Shown here in pieces: positions 42,797 through 52,443 of a stretch of DNA of 64,000 bases. The stretch spans positions 1-64,000 of the forward strand of contig CAKOOR010000006.1 of NCBI GenBank assembly GCA_934098505.1, given 5' to 3'. The translations under genes and the position numbers were made by a program. Below the pieces are notes generated by a model. That model made no database searches and was not told where the DNA came from. It saw only the letters and a list, made by a program, of their open reading frames with translations. Within the stretch, counting starts at the first letter, position 1; each line of letters starts with the position of its first letter. This DNA comes from an uncultured Bacilli bacterium. Lineage in GTDB: Bacteria > Bacillota_I > Bacilli_A > RF39 > UBA660.

Positions 42797-44641
42797 CTAT
42801 TTACCAGTTCTAACTGTATAATTGGCACAAGTATTTTTACTATTAATAACATCTTCAATTACTTCTACACTATCATTTTCCATATATCTTTCTTCTTTTA
42901 TTTCTCTATATTTTAAAAAGGCAGTATATTTTAATTTAGTAAACTTTTCTAATAATCCTTTAATTAAATCTTGATGTTCAACCACCATATCATTAAATTC
43001 TCCATCACCTATCATATTTCCATAATAGCAACCTAACTCATAATTAATTTCACTATCATTATAACTTAAAAACATAGCCTCAATAGTACTTACATCTACT
43101 TTATAAATACTACTTAAAATCTTAAAATAACTCTTTTTTATACTTTCATACTCATCTAAAAAGTTAGAATAATAACTACGAACTTCATTAGTTTCCATAT
43201 AAGAACCATTAACTAAATTACTCATTATTAAATAATATAGAAAAACATTTTCTTCTAAACTCAACTTATTATTTTTAGTAAATTTATTATTTTTACCTAA
43301 AACAACATTAGTATCTCCTTTTAACTCATCAAATCCTACATTATTCTTATTATTTTTACTATTTAGTAAAACATTATCATTTAATCCTGCTAATTCTAGA
43401 CTATAATCAATACTTTCTAAATTGTAATTAATTAAACTTCTTAAACTATATTTCATAATAGTAATATAATATAAATATTTTATATTATCAGTCATTTTAT
43501 AAATATCATTATCATCATAACCACTACTTTTATTTGTTAAACTTCTTAAATAAATAGTACGATAATTCATACTATTAATAGCATAAATCATTCTTAAAAG
43601 TTCTCTTTTTTCTTCTAATGTTGTAGCCCCTAAGAACTCTAAGATTCTATTATTATCATGTTTTCTAATCGCATCATAATATTCATCTAAAGTTTTACTA
43701 TTATCAAAAATAGAACATAAAAACATTTGATTTTCTAAATCACGATATTCTGGATAAGTATAATAAAACATATCTGGTTCTTCATCTTTTTTAGTAAATA
43801 TGCCTAAATTCACTAAACTACTTTCAGCGCTTGCTTCACCTAGAATATTAAAGTATTCATCATCAACAACCAATGCCTCTTCTTTTTTACCTTTCTCATC
43901 AGCACATATTCCTTGTTCAACATGTCTTAATTCATGACTAACAACTTCATCTATCCTAGCTAAAACATCATCTATACTATTCATATCATTTACTAAAAGG
44001 GAAATATTTATTCTAATAACATCGTCTTTAGAATTATAATCAGCAAAAGTACTATTACCAATATCTGAGCGAGAAAAACCGTCTACTAAAACAATCTTTA
44101 AGTTACGATAATTATGAATATTTGAAGCATCACCATTTTTCATAATAAAATCAATATTACTTTTAAGAGTTTTTATTATCTGATCTTTAACTTTAATTAA
44201 GTTTTCCCCTTCGATATTTAAACCATACTTAGTAGCAAAATGACGATTATTATAATAGTAATCACTAAAACAATCATTATAATTTTTATTTTCTAAAATA
44301 TACTTACTAGTATTATCTTCTATTTGTTTATATATTTCTTCTGATGTATAACTGTTATTTTCACTACAAGTACCGAAATTTCTATTAAGAAGCTCTTGAT
44401 ATTTTTCTTCACTTAAGCCCATATCGTCTTGTAAGCCTAAATCGTTAGTACTAACAAAATAATCTCTTAAGGCATCAGTTAAATTTATTGTATCTTCACT
44501 AACACTTGTTTTATCTTTATCATCATTTTTAAAAGAAACAAACGTATCCTTTGAAAAATTACAAGACATCATATTGACAACAAACGCTAAACATACTAAT
44601 AAGCTGGCACTCCTCTTATTACTGATACTTATCTTGTTCAT
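42797..44641 (-). CDS. exported HExxH (zincin-like) lipoprotein
   Basis: A 614-aa protein. The N terminus has a basic patch, a hydrophobic stretch (SLLVCLAFVVNMMSC) and a possible lipobox ending at Cys27. The motif SHELRH (His236-His240) is the HExxH of zinc metallopeptidases, and GEASAES (268-274) about 30 residues later could supply the third ligand. The rest is rich in Asn, Asp, Tyr and Lys with many predicted helices and no known domain. It shares its layout and the EA-AES motif with the protein at 46721-48307. Function unknown; an exported protease is the best guess. Confidence 0.6.
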   Translation of the reverse strand: MNKISISNKRSASLLVCLAFVVNMMSCNFSKDTFVSFKNDDKDKTSVSEDTINLTDALRDYFVSTNDLGLQDDMGLSEEKYQELLNRNFGTCSENNSYTSEEIYKQIEDNTSKYILENKNYNDCFSDYYYNNRHFATKYGLNIEGENLIKVKDQIIKTLKSNIDFIMKNGDASNIHNYRNLKIVLVDGFSRSDIGNSTFADYNSKDDVIRINISLLVNDMNSIDDVLARIDEVVSHELRHVEQGICADEKGKKEEALVVDDEYFNILGEASAESSLVNLGIFTKKDEEPDMFYYTYPEYRDLENQMFLCSIFDNSKTLDEYYDAIRKHDNNRILEFLGATTLEEKRELLRMIYAINSMNYRTIYLRSLTNKSSGYDDNDIYKMTDNIKYLYYITIMKYSLRSLINYNLESIDYSLELAGLNDNVLLNSKNNKNNVGFDELKGDTNVVLGKNNKFTKNNKLSLEENVFLYYLIMSNLVNGSYMETNEVRSYYSNFLDEYESIKKSYFKILSSIYKVDVSTIEAMFLSYNDSEINYELGCYYGNMIGDGEFNDMVVEHQDLIKGLLEKFTKLKYTAFLKYREIKEERYMENDSVEVIEDVINSKNTCANYTVRTGK

Positions 44642-44799
44642 AAAAACCCCTCTTTTAATTGCTACTTATCTTAAGGCAAAATTTACTAAAAGTCAAGAAT
44701 ATTTGCAACCAATTTTTCTCTTATTTCACTGTTAACCGTAAAAGTCTTATCGCTTAATACCTTTTATATGTTAAAATTATCATAGGAAGGAGCATAAAA

Positions 44800-45558
44800 G
44801 TTTATACGAAAGATAAGAAAAACATTGTAATTATTATTTTAAGTATTCTTTTAGTAACAACTGTAGGATATATTATTTATAGCGAATTAAATACTAAAAA
44901 TAGCATTAATACTGACACTACAGATTGCAATAATACCCAAAACGACAATACTAACAAAAATAATAAAAACAATCAAAATCAAACTAATAAATATTCAGAA
45001 TATAGCATAGTTGGTGAAGCCTATAACGGTATTAATGTTATAAAAAATCCTAACGACGATATTAATACTTCTATGGGCGACCCAGATGAAATGGTAGAAA
45101 AAGTAATTTTACCTAAAATTTTAAAAGATACCGAAACAACTCGTAGTATTAATAAAAGAATTCTAGATGATAATAACTCGGCAATTTCAACAGTTGAAAA
45201 AGGCTTACAAAACGAAGATGACCAAAATATCTTATTTGATGTTACAACTAATTATGATTATACCGTTCACAATGATATTCTATACATCTTAGTAACTACC
45301 AAGAATTGGTATTATCATAGTCATGCTTTCAATACTTACTATAGCTATTATTATGATATTAAAAATGATAAAGAATTAACAACTAGTGAAGTAGCTGGTA
45401 TGCTTAATATCAAATTAAAAGATATCAATAACGCTAAAGAAATTACAAACATTATGTACATTAACAACTATAAACAAGCTAAAATTTATTATAACGAAAC
45501 AGAAAATAACTGTAGCAATGAAGAATGTAAGACTGAAACAACTATTGATTTAAAATAA
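44800..45558 (+). CDS. single-pass membrane protein gene without a standard start codon
   Basis: The frame encodes 252 residues: a basic start (YTKDKKN), a membrane segment (NIVIIILSILLVTTVGYIIY), an Asn/Thr/Gln-rich linker and an outside domain of about 180 residues with no recognised family. The first ATG in frame is at 45073, which would delete the membrane segment. A strong GGAAGGAG stands seven bases before codon GTT at 44800, exactly where a start would be expected; no ATG, GTG or TTG occurs in frame between 44758 and 45072. Either the start was lost (GTG to GTT is one change) or a rare start is used. Confidence 0.55.
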   Translation, partial: VYTKDKKNIVIIILSILLVTTVGYIIYSELNTKNSINTDTTDCNNTQNDNTNKNNKNNQNQTNKYSEYSIVGEAYNGINVIKNPNDDINTSMGDPDEMVEKVILPKILKDTETTRSINKRILDDNNSAISTVEKGLQNEDDQNILFDVTTNYDYTVHNDILYILVTTKNWYYHSHAFNTYYSYYYDIKNDKELTTSEVAGMLNIKLKDINNAKEITNIMYINNYKQAKIYYNETENNCSNEECKTETTIDLK

Positions 45559-45614
45559 TCTCATACAAAAAGATACATACTTACGCATTAATTAAATCAA
45601 AAACACTCTTATAT

Positions 45615-45646
45615 AAAAAATCCACTATTCTACTAGTGAATTTTTT
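45615..45646. terminator. bidirectional terminator
   Basis: A 13-position stem with one mismatch (AAAAAATCCACTA with TAGTGAATTTTTT) and a six-base loop, with T-runs on both strands. It lies between the plus-strand membrane protein gene and the converging YitT gene. Confidence 0.75.
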
Positions 45647-45652
45647 TAAATT

Positions 45653-46534
45653 CTAATCAGTAATCGAATTAGTATCTAAACTAAAATCGGTCTTCTTCTT
45701 ACTCTTTCTTTTATCTTTATTAATATAAACAGTTTCATAAGAATCACAAACAGTAACAAAAGCTTTATCATCAATAAATAATATTGCTTCTTTTATTTCT
45801 AAGTAAAACTTACTTTTTATTGATACCATTAAAATATCATAACTTTTCTCACTGTAACCGCCTTTACCTTTTAATATCGTAATTCCGTAATTATAAGTTT
45901 CTTTTAAAAATTTTCTTATTTCTTTATTTTTCCGAGAATTAATATAAAGTATTTTATCTTCTTTTATTCCTAACATAAAGCGATTAGAATAGATACTTTG
46001 AAATATCAAAATTACAAATGCATAAACTAAATGTTCAGTTCCAAAGACTAACCCGGTTAGGATAACTACTACCCCATCTATCATTATAATAGCCTTATCC
46101 ATCGACACTTTCAAATATTTGCAGACGATAGCTTCAATTATATCGGTACCTCCCGTAGTAAAACCCGTTTTAAAAACTATCCCTAATCCATAACCATTTA
46201 GAATACCTCCTATTATCGCTTTTACTAATAAATCAACACTGCTTATGTCAATCAATCCGGTTATATAACTTGTTAATTTTAGCATTATAGGATAAATGAG
46301 AGCTCCCAACACCGTTTTATAAGTATCATCCTTTCCTAAAAAAAGAAATGATATTATAATTAAAAATATATTAACAGTTCCTACAAACAAAGAAGTATCA
46401 ATAATTACAAATTTATTAATAACAATGGCTAAACTGCCTATTCCAGTTGAAGCTAAATTATCCGGCACGCAAAATAAATTAAAAGAAAATGCTACAATAG
46501 TTATTCCTAATAAAAACTTTATCCATTTTTTCAT
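45653..46534 (-). CDS. YitT family membrane protein, second copy
   Basis: A 293-aa protein with about five membrane segments and a C-terminal DUF2179 domain. The signature GLGIVFKTGFTTGGTDIIEAIV is intact. It shares length and layout with the protein at 29419-30306 but is clearly diverged, so this is an old paralogue. A GAGG site precedes the ATG. Its substrate is unknown. Confidence 0.86.
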   Translation of the reverse strand: MKKWIKFLLGITIVAFSFNLFCVPDNLASTGIGSLAIVINKFVIIDTSLFVGTVNIFLIIISFLFLGKDDTYKTVLGALIYPIMLKLTSYITGLIDISSVDLLVKAIIGGILNGYGLGIVFKTGFTTGGTDIIEAIVCKYLKVSMDKAIIMIDGVVVILTGLVFGTEHLVYAFVILIFQSIYSNRFMLGIKEDKILYINSRKNKEIRKFLKETYNYGITILKGKGGYSEKSYDILMVSIKSKFYLEIKEAILFIDDKAFVTVCDSYETVYINKDKRKSKKKTDFSLDTNSITD

Positions 46535-46720
46535 AAGCTCAATCCTCTATTATTCTTAATTAGATTGTACCAAATAACTATTAATTTTTCAAAATTTTAT
46601 CGTCAAATGTTTTAATTTTATCAAAAGCAAATAATCCTTAACAATCATAGTCAAATAACTTTTTAGTTTAACAATACACCATTTATAAATTCAATATATA
46701 ATAAACTTGAAAACACTAAA

Positions 46721-48307
46721 TTATTTTAAAATAAATTTAAAACCATAATTGTTTTTCCCTTTTTCATTTATTATTGCTAATAAATTATTATAATTAAATT
46801 CGCTTAAATAAGTTCCACCATTTACTATACTTTTTATTTTTGGAAATTTATTAATTAAATTAGCAACCTTGCTACCATCACTACCTATTACTGTCTTATT
46901 TTTAACATAACTAGTTATATCTCCTAACCATTCACTTTTATTTTTTTCGTCATAATAATTTTTTATTTCAGTATCACTAAGATTATATATACTAGCTAAA
47001 TACTCCATAAATATTTCTTCAATCAATTCATAATTTTTAATAAAATCATTATAAAATGTATAACTAACCTGACTAGTTTTATAATCATAATTACTAAAAC
47101 TAGCACTATCTAAAATATTTACAAGAATAAAATGATATAATATCAAATTATCATCTAAACTTAATTGTTCTTTTGTTATATTATAATTTATTAGAGAAGT
47201 AACACTTTGTTTTAGCAAATAACTCTCTACTATTCCTTTTGTATTATCAGTTAATAATTCGTTTATATTTGTATTGTTTAAATCTTTAAAATCACTACTA
47301 CCAATAAGACGACTCCAATAACTACTTCTTACTAATCTGCCATCAATTAACCAAATTATACTTAAAAAATCTTTAATATTCTCATCACTATAAACATTAA
47401 AATAGTCACAAAAGCTATGCATATTTCCTTTAAATAAAGCTTTATAATAATCATCAATTGATGTACTATTATCTAAAAAGCTTAGTAAAAATAACTTACT
47501 TTCATATTTTCTTTCTTCTAAATTATTATAACCATAATAAAAGCCACGATTAATTGGTTTATAATTATTCTTTAAAACATTATAATTATAAGACTCTGCC
47601 ATAGCTTCATCTAAAAAAGAAACTCCTACCTCCCCAGGTAACTTATAACTATTAGTATTATCTTCACAAGGTCGTTCAAACATATGATTAAACTCATGAT
47701 TAATAGTATCATACAAACTCATATATAAATCATCAGCAGTATTAGCGCTCTTCAAAATATTATTTAAAGATATTACAATCACATTATCATTTTCAAAATA
47801 TTCACCAAATTGATCCTTATCTTGAAAATTACCTACTATTATTTTTAATGATAATAACTTGTGAACATCATCATTTCTATTTTTATCTAATAGGACATTG
47901 CTTAAAATATTTAAAATAATATTTTCAATATAATCACGTATATTTTTCTGTTTTATATCACTTATTAATCCATAATTTTCTTTATCCTGAAGATATTTTT
48001 TACTATTTAAATTTATAATTTCATATAAATTATCTTTATCTCCATTATAATTACAAGTACAAAAAATATTATCTATTTTGCCTATTTTTAATAAATTTTC
48101 TAATTCATTATTGTTTAATAAAGTGGTTTTTTCAATATCAAGTTGTATACCATTAAGTGTATTTAAATAAAAAACATTAGCTTTCTTATCATTACTTGCG
48201 GAGGCTTTAACTGTATTATAACCAAAAATGTTTGCTAAAGAAACAATAGATATCGATAAACAAAGACCTAACGCTGCACCCTTCCTGCTTAAATTTTTTA
48301 TTATCAT
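46721..48307 (-). CDS. exported HExxH (zincin-like) protein
   Basis: A 528-aa protein with a signal peptide ending at a VKASA signal peptidase site near residue 37. The motif NHEFNH (HExxH at 204-208) and DEAMAES (233-239) repeat the layout of the lipoprotein at 42797-44641 (HELRH and GEASAES). Both also have a long C-terminal helical part and low-complexity Asn/Tyr-rich stretches. They are probably distant paralogues forming a small exported protease-like family. No substrate or known domain was recognised. Confidence 0.6.
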   Translation of the reverse strand: MIIKNLSRKGAALGLCLSISIVSLANIFGYNTVKASASNDKKANVFYLNTLNGIQLDIEKTTLLNNNELENLLKIGKIDNIFCTCNYNGDKDNLYEIINLNSKKYLQDKENYGLISDIKQKNIRDYIENIILNILSNVLLDKNRNDDVHKLLSLKIIVGNFQDKDQFGEYFENDNVIVISLNNILKSANTADDLYMSLYDTINHEFNHMFERPCEDNTNSYKLPGEVGVSFLDEAMAESYNYNVLKNNYKPINRGFYYGYNNLEERKYESKLFLLSFLDNSTSIDDYYKALFKGNMHSFCDYFNVYSDENIKDFLSIIWLIDGRLVRSSYWSRLIGSSDFKDLNNTNINELLTDNTKGIVESYLLKQSVTSLINYNITKEQLSLDDNLILYHFILVNILDSASFSNYDYKTSQVSYTFYNDFIKNYELIEEIFMEYLASIYNLSDTEIKNYYDEKNKSEWLGDITSYVKNKTVIGSDGSKVANLINKFPKIKSIVNGGTYLSEFNYNNLLAIINEKGKNNYGFKFILK

Positions 48308-48447
48308 ATAAGTTTTATCTCTCTTTTCTTTGTTTTATTTACTACCTAAGTTATTTTTAATACTTCGTTTATTTATTATTTTCCCAATTTTATTATTATC
48401 TTTTTTTACACTTTATGAGCTTTTGTCCCCCTATCTTAAGTAATATT

Positions 48448-49537
48448 TTACTTATTTGCCTTGGTTTTAAGTACAGACTCCATTATTGGCATTAAATTAC
48501 CATCTAAAATTTTAAAAGCCTGACTAGTTTCATAACCACTTCGTAAATCTTTTACTAAGGTATAAGGTTCAAGAACATAATTTCTAATTTGACTGCCAAA
48601 ATTAATGCTGTCACTTAAGCCCTTTTCCTTATTTAATTCTACTTCTTTTTTCTCTACTTCTAATTGATATAATTTAGATTTTAGCATTTCCATAGCGCGT
48701 TCTTTATTACGAAGTTGGCTCCTTTCAACTTGACAAGAAACTACTGTTTTAGTTGGTAAATGCGTAATACGGACAGCTGAATCACTGGTATTTACTGACT
48801 GCCCACCAGCCCCACTCGAATGAAAAACATCAATTTTTAAATCTTCATCATTAATCTCGATATCGCTTACTTTATCAAATTCTGGCACTACAGTAACCGA
48901 AGCAAAAGAAGTATGGCGACGTTTATTAGCGTCGAATGGAGAAATTCTAACTAAACGATGAACACCCTTTTCTCCTTTAAAATAGCCATAACTCATATTA
49001 CCACTAATTTTTAAGGTTACCGATTTAACCCCTGCTTCTTCGCCTTTTAAAAAGTCAATTATTTCATATTTATAACCATTGGCTTCGCAAAATCGTTCAT
49101 ACATTCTAAGTAACATGGAAGCCCAGTCCATAGCTTCCGTACCACCAGCACCAGGATGAATTTCTAAAAAGCAATTCAAATTATCATAAGGGCCACTGAG
49201 TAAAGTAGCTATTTCCAATTCTTCTACTAATTTTTCAGTATTAGAAAGTTCATTTTCTAAGTCATCATTTAAACTTTCATCCAATTTAACTAAATCAATT
49301 AATTCTTGCAGTCCTTCTATTAAACTATTAGCCTTCTTTAAATCACTAACTTCTTTTTTTAAGCTAATTAATTCACTATTAACTTTACTAGCATAAGCAT
49401 TATCAGTCCAAATATTTGGTTGATTAAGAATATTTTCAAGTTCTCTAATCCTTTTATCTTTAGCTTCTTGGTCAAAGTGACCTCCCTATATCTTTAATTT
49501 TGCTAACTAAATTATTATATCTTGTTTCTATATCCAT
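48448..49537 (-). CDS. prfB: peptide chain release factor 2, programmed +1 frameshift
   Basis: RF2 terminates translation at TGA and TAA. The gene is in two frames: an ATG at 49537 (AAGGAG before it) encodes 21 residues ending GRSL, then TGA; after a +1 shift the reading goes on with DQEAKDKRIREL for 341 residues, 362 in total, the usual length. The stop-recognition motif RISPFDANKR and the peptidyl-hydrolysis motif GAGGQSVN are intact. The shift lets RF2 level control its own synthesis. It is monocistronic; secA, its frequent neighbour, is not in the window. Confidence 0.96.
49471..49487 (-). promoter_or_regulatory. prfB programmed frameshift site
   Basis: On the minus strand AGGGAGG, then TCA, then CTTTGAC. 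The internal Shine-Dalgarno-like stretch three bases before CTT, the slippery CTT, and the poorly terminating TGA-C context match the classical RF2 recoding signal. Confidence 0.95.
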
Positions 49538-49750
49538 TTTTTCTCCTTGTAATCAAAACTTCAAAAGATAAATTATCTCAATTTTTTTAAAATTCATTAA
49601 ACTCATCTCATAAATTAATAATACTAATTATACCACACCTCCTACTATCTTTAGCAAGTTATCACCATTCTATCTGTTGAAATTTTATTATTTTTCAATT
49701 GCTACTACTATTGGCGCCTTTTAAATTAACTTTTAACCATTTTAGTAACT

Positions 49751-50470
49751 TCACCCTAGACTTAATTTTAAAGCTGCTCTTATATCGCCAACATTTTCTA
49801 ATTTTTTACTGGAAATTCTTTCTAATTTAAATATAATCAAGTTTAAATAATCAATATAATCATCTCTATTTAAACATTCTATTTCCTTTCGCATATAATT
49901 TATATCTATATCATTCCATAAATAAAAATTATCAATTTCCACTATCTTATCCAATACTAAATTAAACAAAGTAAAACCCATCGATCTATAAGCCGTCATT
50001 CTATCATCATAAAAATAACTATTATCTAAATCAATCAAATAAAATTTTTTGCCATCAAAAAGAACATTATCACTCCAAATATCCGGATTAAAAAGACCGA
50101 GATTACTTAGCTTTTCAATTTCACTCAATAAATCTTTTAAAGCTGCAATTACCATTTTATAAGAAGTCGTATCTAAAAAAGTATCTAAAGGCTTTCCTAA
50201 ACATATAGGCATCGTATATCCCAAAAAAGAAAGATCAGTAACATAAATATCTTCAGGTAATATTAAATACCTAAAAATCTTATTATCCATTAACGTTTTT
50301 AAAATCATCAATCTATTTTTATTGCTTTTAACCTCTAAATCCATTAAAGCAGGATGAAAAAGTTTAAAATATTTTTCTTGATATTCATAAATATAACTGT
50401 TTGACCCATAATAAATTGGTCGATTGGGTAACTCTAAATTATCAATGCTCTTTACTCTAATTAGTGCCAT
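49751..50470 (-). CDS. divergent protein kinase-like protein
   Basis: A 239-aa soluble protein. It shows a kinase outline: a short glycine-poor loop (YGSNSYIYEY), a lysine in KYFKLF (Lys36), NPDIWSDNVLF (128-138) in the place of the catalytic HxDxxxxN loop, and YLIDLDNS (144-151) in the place of the metal-binding DxD/DFG. The residue before the catalytic aspartate is Pro rather than the usual His/Arg context. It could be a small-molecule or protein kinase or a pseudokinase. A promoter (TTGACT-17-TATCCT) and AAGGAG site precede it. No functional partner is adjacent. Confidence 0.55.
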   Translation of the reverse strand: MALIRVKSIDNLELPNRPIYYGSNSYIYEYQEKYFKLFHPALMDLEVKSNKNRLMILKTLMDNKIFRYLILPEDIYVTDLSFLGYTMPICLGKPLDTFLDTTSYKMVIAALKDLLSEIEKLSNLGLFNPDIWSDNVLFDGKKFYLIDLDNSYFYDDRMTAYRSMGFTLFNLVLDKIVEIDNFYLWNDIDINYMRKEIECLNRDDYIDYLNLIIFKLERISSKKLENVGDIRAALKLSLG

Positions 50471-50495
50471 TGCTTCTCCTTGGTTTATGTTATCT

Positions 50496-50524
50496 AGGAT
50501 ATTACACTTATATTAGAAAGTCAA
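50496..50524 (-). promoter_or_regulatory. promoter of the kinase-like gene
   Basis: Minus-strand TTGACT and TATCCT separated by 17 bases, 26 bases before the ATG. Confidence 0.65.
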
Positions 50525-50776
50525 TTTCTTTTCTTAACTATCATAATATTTTTTTATATTCGTTTCTAATATATATACTATATAAATAGTAAAAATAACT
50601 ATTATAACTTATTATATTTATGGATACATAAAATACCTTAAAATTTTAAATTAGAAAGTTCTTTTTAACAACTTTTCCAATATTTATATAAAAGTCTTTT
50701 ATCATTATTAGTTTTTATAACATAATTTATAATTGCATTATCTGTTTGCATTTTATAAAATTAAAATGGTGATTAT
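50525..50776. other. divergent spacer, no gene
   Basis: About 250 AT-rich bases between two divergent genes. TATAAA near 50754 on the plus strand could be the -10 element of the membrane protein gene, with TTGCAT 15 bases upstream, a short spacing. Nothing else was seen. Confidence 0.4.
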
Positions 50777-51208
50777 ATGTATTTTCTTATCTGTTTATTT
50801 TTTTATATCATTTGGGTTAAATTAGTTTATAGTCCTATTCCTTCGCTTATTTTTTTAATGCCGTTTACCAAAGATTTTATGCAGTTAATTCGTTTAAAAA
50901 AATATCGAAAGCCCTTTATTTTAACCATGATTTTTACTTGTTTTATTTATTCGGTTGCTATTATTGATTATATATCTAATCCTGCCTATACCATCGCTTT
51001 TTTCATCATCTTTTTTAATCTCCTACTCATTTTAAATTATTTAATTCTTAAATTTATTAGTTTTGTCGATTTTTGCTTGCGTTATAAAGAATTTAATGAA
51101 TCTCTATATATTTTCATCTTTTACTTTCTTTATTTTGGTTATCTAACTCTTTGCTATATAAGTAGTGAAACAATCATTAAATTAACTTCTCATCTTTTTC
51201 AAATTTAA
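50777..51208 (+). CDS. small polytopic membrane protein, function unknown
   Basis: A 143-aa protein made almost entirely of hydrophobic helices, about four membrane segments (near 2-28, 47-66, 68-92 and 106-132), separated by short basic loops (LIRLKKYRKPF). No family motif was recognised. A GGTGAT ribosome site lies before the ATG. It is a plus-strand single gene that converges with an SDR gene. Confidence 0.6.
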   Translation: MYFLICLFFYIIWVKLVYSPIPSLIFLMPFTKDFMQLIRLKKYRKPFILTMIFTCFIYSVAIIDYISNPAYTIAFFIIFFNLLLILNYLILKFISFVDFCLRYKEFNESLYIFIFYFLYFGYLTLCYISSETIIKLTSHLFQI

Positions 51209-51229
51209 AAAAAGTACTATTTCTAGTAC
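51207..51229 (-). terminator. terminator of the SDR gene
   Basis: Minus-strand stem GTACTA/TAGTAC, four-base loop, then seven T. It starts next to the SDR stop codon. Confidence 0.75.
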
Positions 51230-52018
51230 CTAAATATCAAAAGTATATCCACCATCAACAGCAATATTTTGTGCCGTTACATTTTTAGCTTCTTCACTAG
51301 CTAAGAATAACACCATTACTGCTATATCTTCAACTGTTTGCGGACGTTTTAATGGGATAGCATCGGTTGATTGTTTAAAAGTTTCTTCTCTTATATCATC
51401 ATTTTTACTAGTAAAATCATCTAAAATACCTTCCCACATGTTTGTACGAACAATTCCCGGTAAAACAGAATTAACATTAATATTGTATGGTGCTAACTCA
51501 CGAGCCATACTACTCGTAATAGCCATAATACCCGCTTTTGTTGTTGCATAAACATTGGAACCACTATTACAAATTCTTCCGGCGATACTAGACATATTTA
51601 TGATTTTGCCAAAATTTTGTTTTTTTAAAATAGGAGTTAAAGCTTTACACATGTAAACAGTCCCTTTTAAATTAATATCAATTAAAGCATCAACGGTTTC
51701 AATCGGCATTTCATCAATTGGTACTAGTTTACAAATACCAGCTGAATTAACTACAACATCAATACGTCCCAACTTTTCTACAACAAAAGCCACTAATTTT
51801 TCAATCATCTTATAATCAGTAACATCAACCTTGCAAGCCACAGCTCGACCACCAGTTGCACTTATCTCTTCTTTAACTTTTTTGATTCTATCTTCCTTAT
51901 TATCACATAACACTACCATAGCGCCACATTTACTAAACTCTTTAGCGCACTCTTCCCCAATACCGCTACCGGCTCCCGTAATAAGCACTACTTTTTCTTT
52001 AAAATCAAAATTTAACAT
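51230..52018 (-). CDS. short-chain dehydrogenase/reductase
   Basis: A 262-aa classical SDR. The nucleotide site is TGAGSGIG (14-21) with NSAG (91-94); the catalytic residues are Ser143 or Ser144 (NMSSIAG), Tyr157 and Lys161 (YATTK). An Asp at the end of the second strand (VVLCDN) favours NAD over NADP. It resembles 3-oxoacyl-ACP reductases and sugar or steroid dehydrogenases; the substrate is unknown. No fatty-acid genes are adjacent. It ends in TAG. Confidence 0.85.
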   Translation of the reverse strand: MLNFDFKEKVVLITGAGSGIGEECAKEFSKCGAMVVLCDNKEDRIKKVKEEISATGGRAVACKVDVTDYKMIEKLVAFVVEKLGRIDVVVNSAGICKLVPIDEMPIETVDALIDINLKGTVYMCKALTPILKKQNFGKIINMSSIAGRICNSGSNVYATTKAGIMAITSSMARELAPYNINVNSVLPGIVRTNMWEGILDDFTSKNDDIREETFKQSTDAIPLKRPQTVEDIAVMVLFLASEEAKNVTAQNIAVDGGYTFDI

Positions 52019-52162
52019 ATCTATTCTCCTTTTATTCTACATTTATATAATAACACAAAAAGACTAATTTCATTTATTAAACTTCTAAATTTATTTACTT
52101 TAAATCAAATTTTAATATATAATGAACTCAAAAAAAGCAATAAATTAAAAAAGAGGAAAAAT

Positions 52163-52427
52163 ATGCAAATTATATACCAAGGTAGTTATTCTCAAGTTAA
52201 AAATCTCAGTATAATTCAGGGAAAATATACAAAAGATTTTGGAGAAGGATTTTACTGTACAATCTTAAGAGAACAAGCAGAAAAGTGGGCAAGAAAATAT
52301 GAAACATCTTTTATCAACATATACGAATATCATGAGAATTCTTAAAATTGATAATTACAATAGCAGTCTATACTATGAAAACCCTGATTACATTTACGAA
52401 TGTTACAAAGAAAATAAAATATTATAA
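52163..52427 (+). pseudogene. DUF3990 gene broken by a frameshift
   Basis: The first 60 codons (MQIIYQGSYSQVKN, then GKYTKDFGEGFYCTILREQAEKWARK) match the N-terminal part of DUF3990, a small family with an ADP-ribosyltransferase-like look. The frame ends at 52345. From about 52332 the next frame reads RILKIDNYNSSLYYENPDY to a stop at 52427, which looks like the interrupted continuation. Intact members are around 150 aa, so part of the middle is also missing. A good AGAGGAAAA site precedes the ATG. The original role is unknown. Confidence 0.65.
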
Positions 52428-52443
52428 AGTTTTAAAAATGTAC

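Noticed and set aside
45073..45558. Taking the ATG at 45073 as the start of the plus-strand membrane protein gene
   Set aside because: It has no ribosome site and would remove an obvious membrane anchor that is encoded in the same frame directly upstream.
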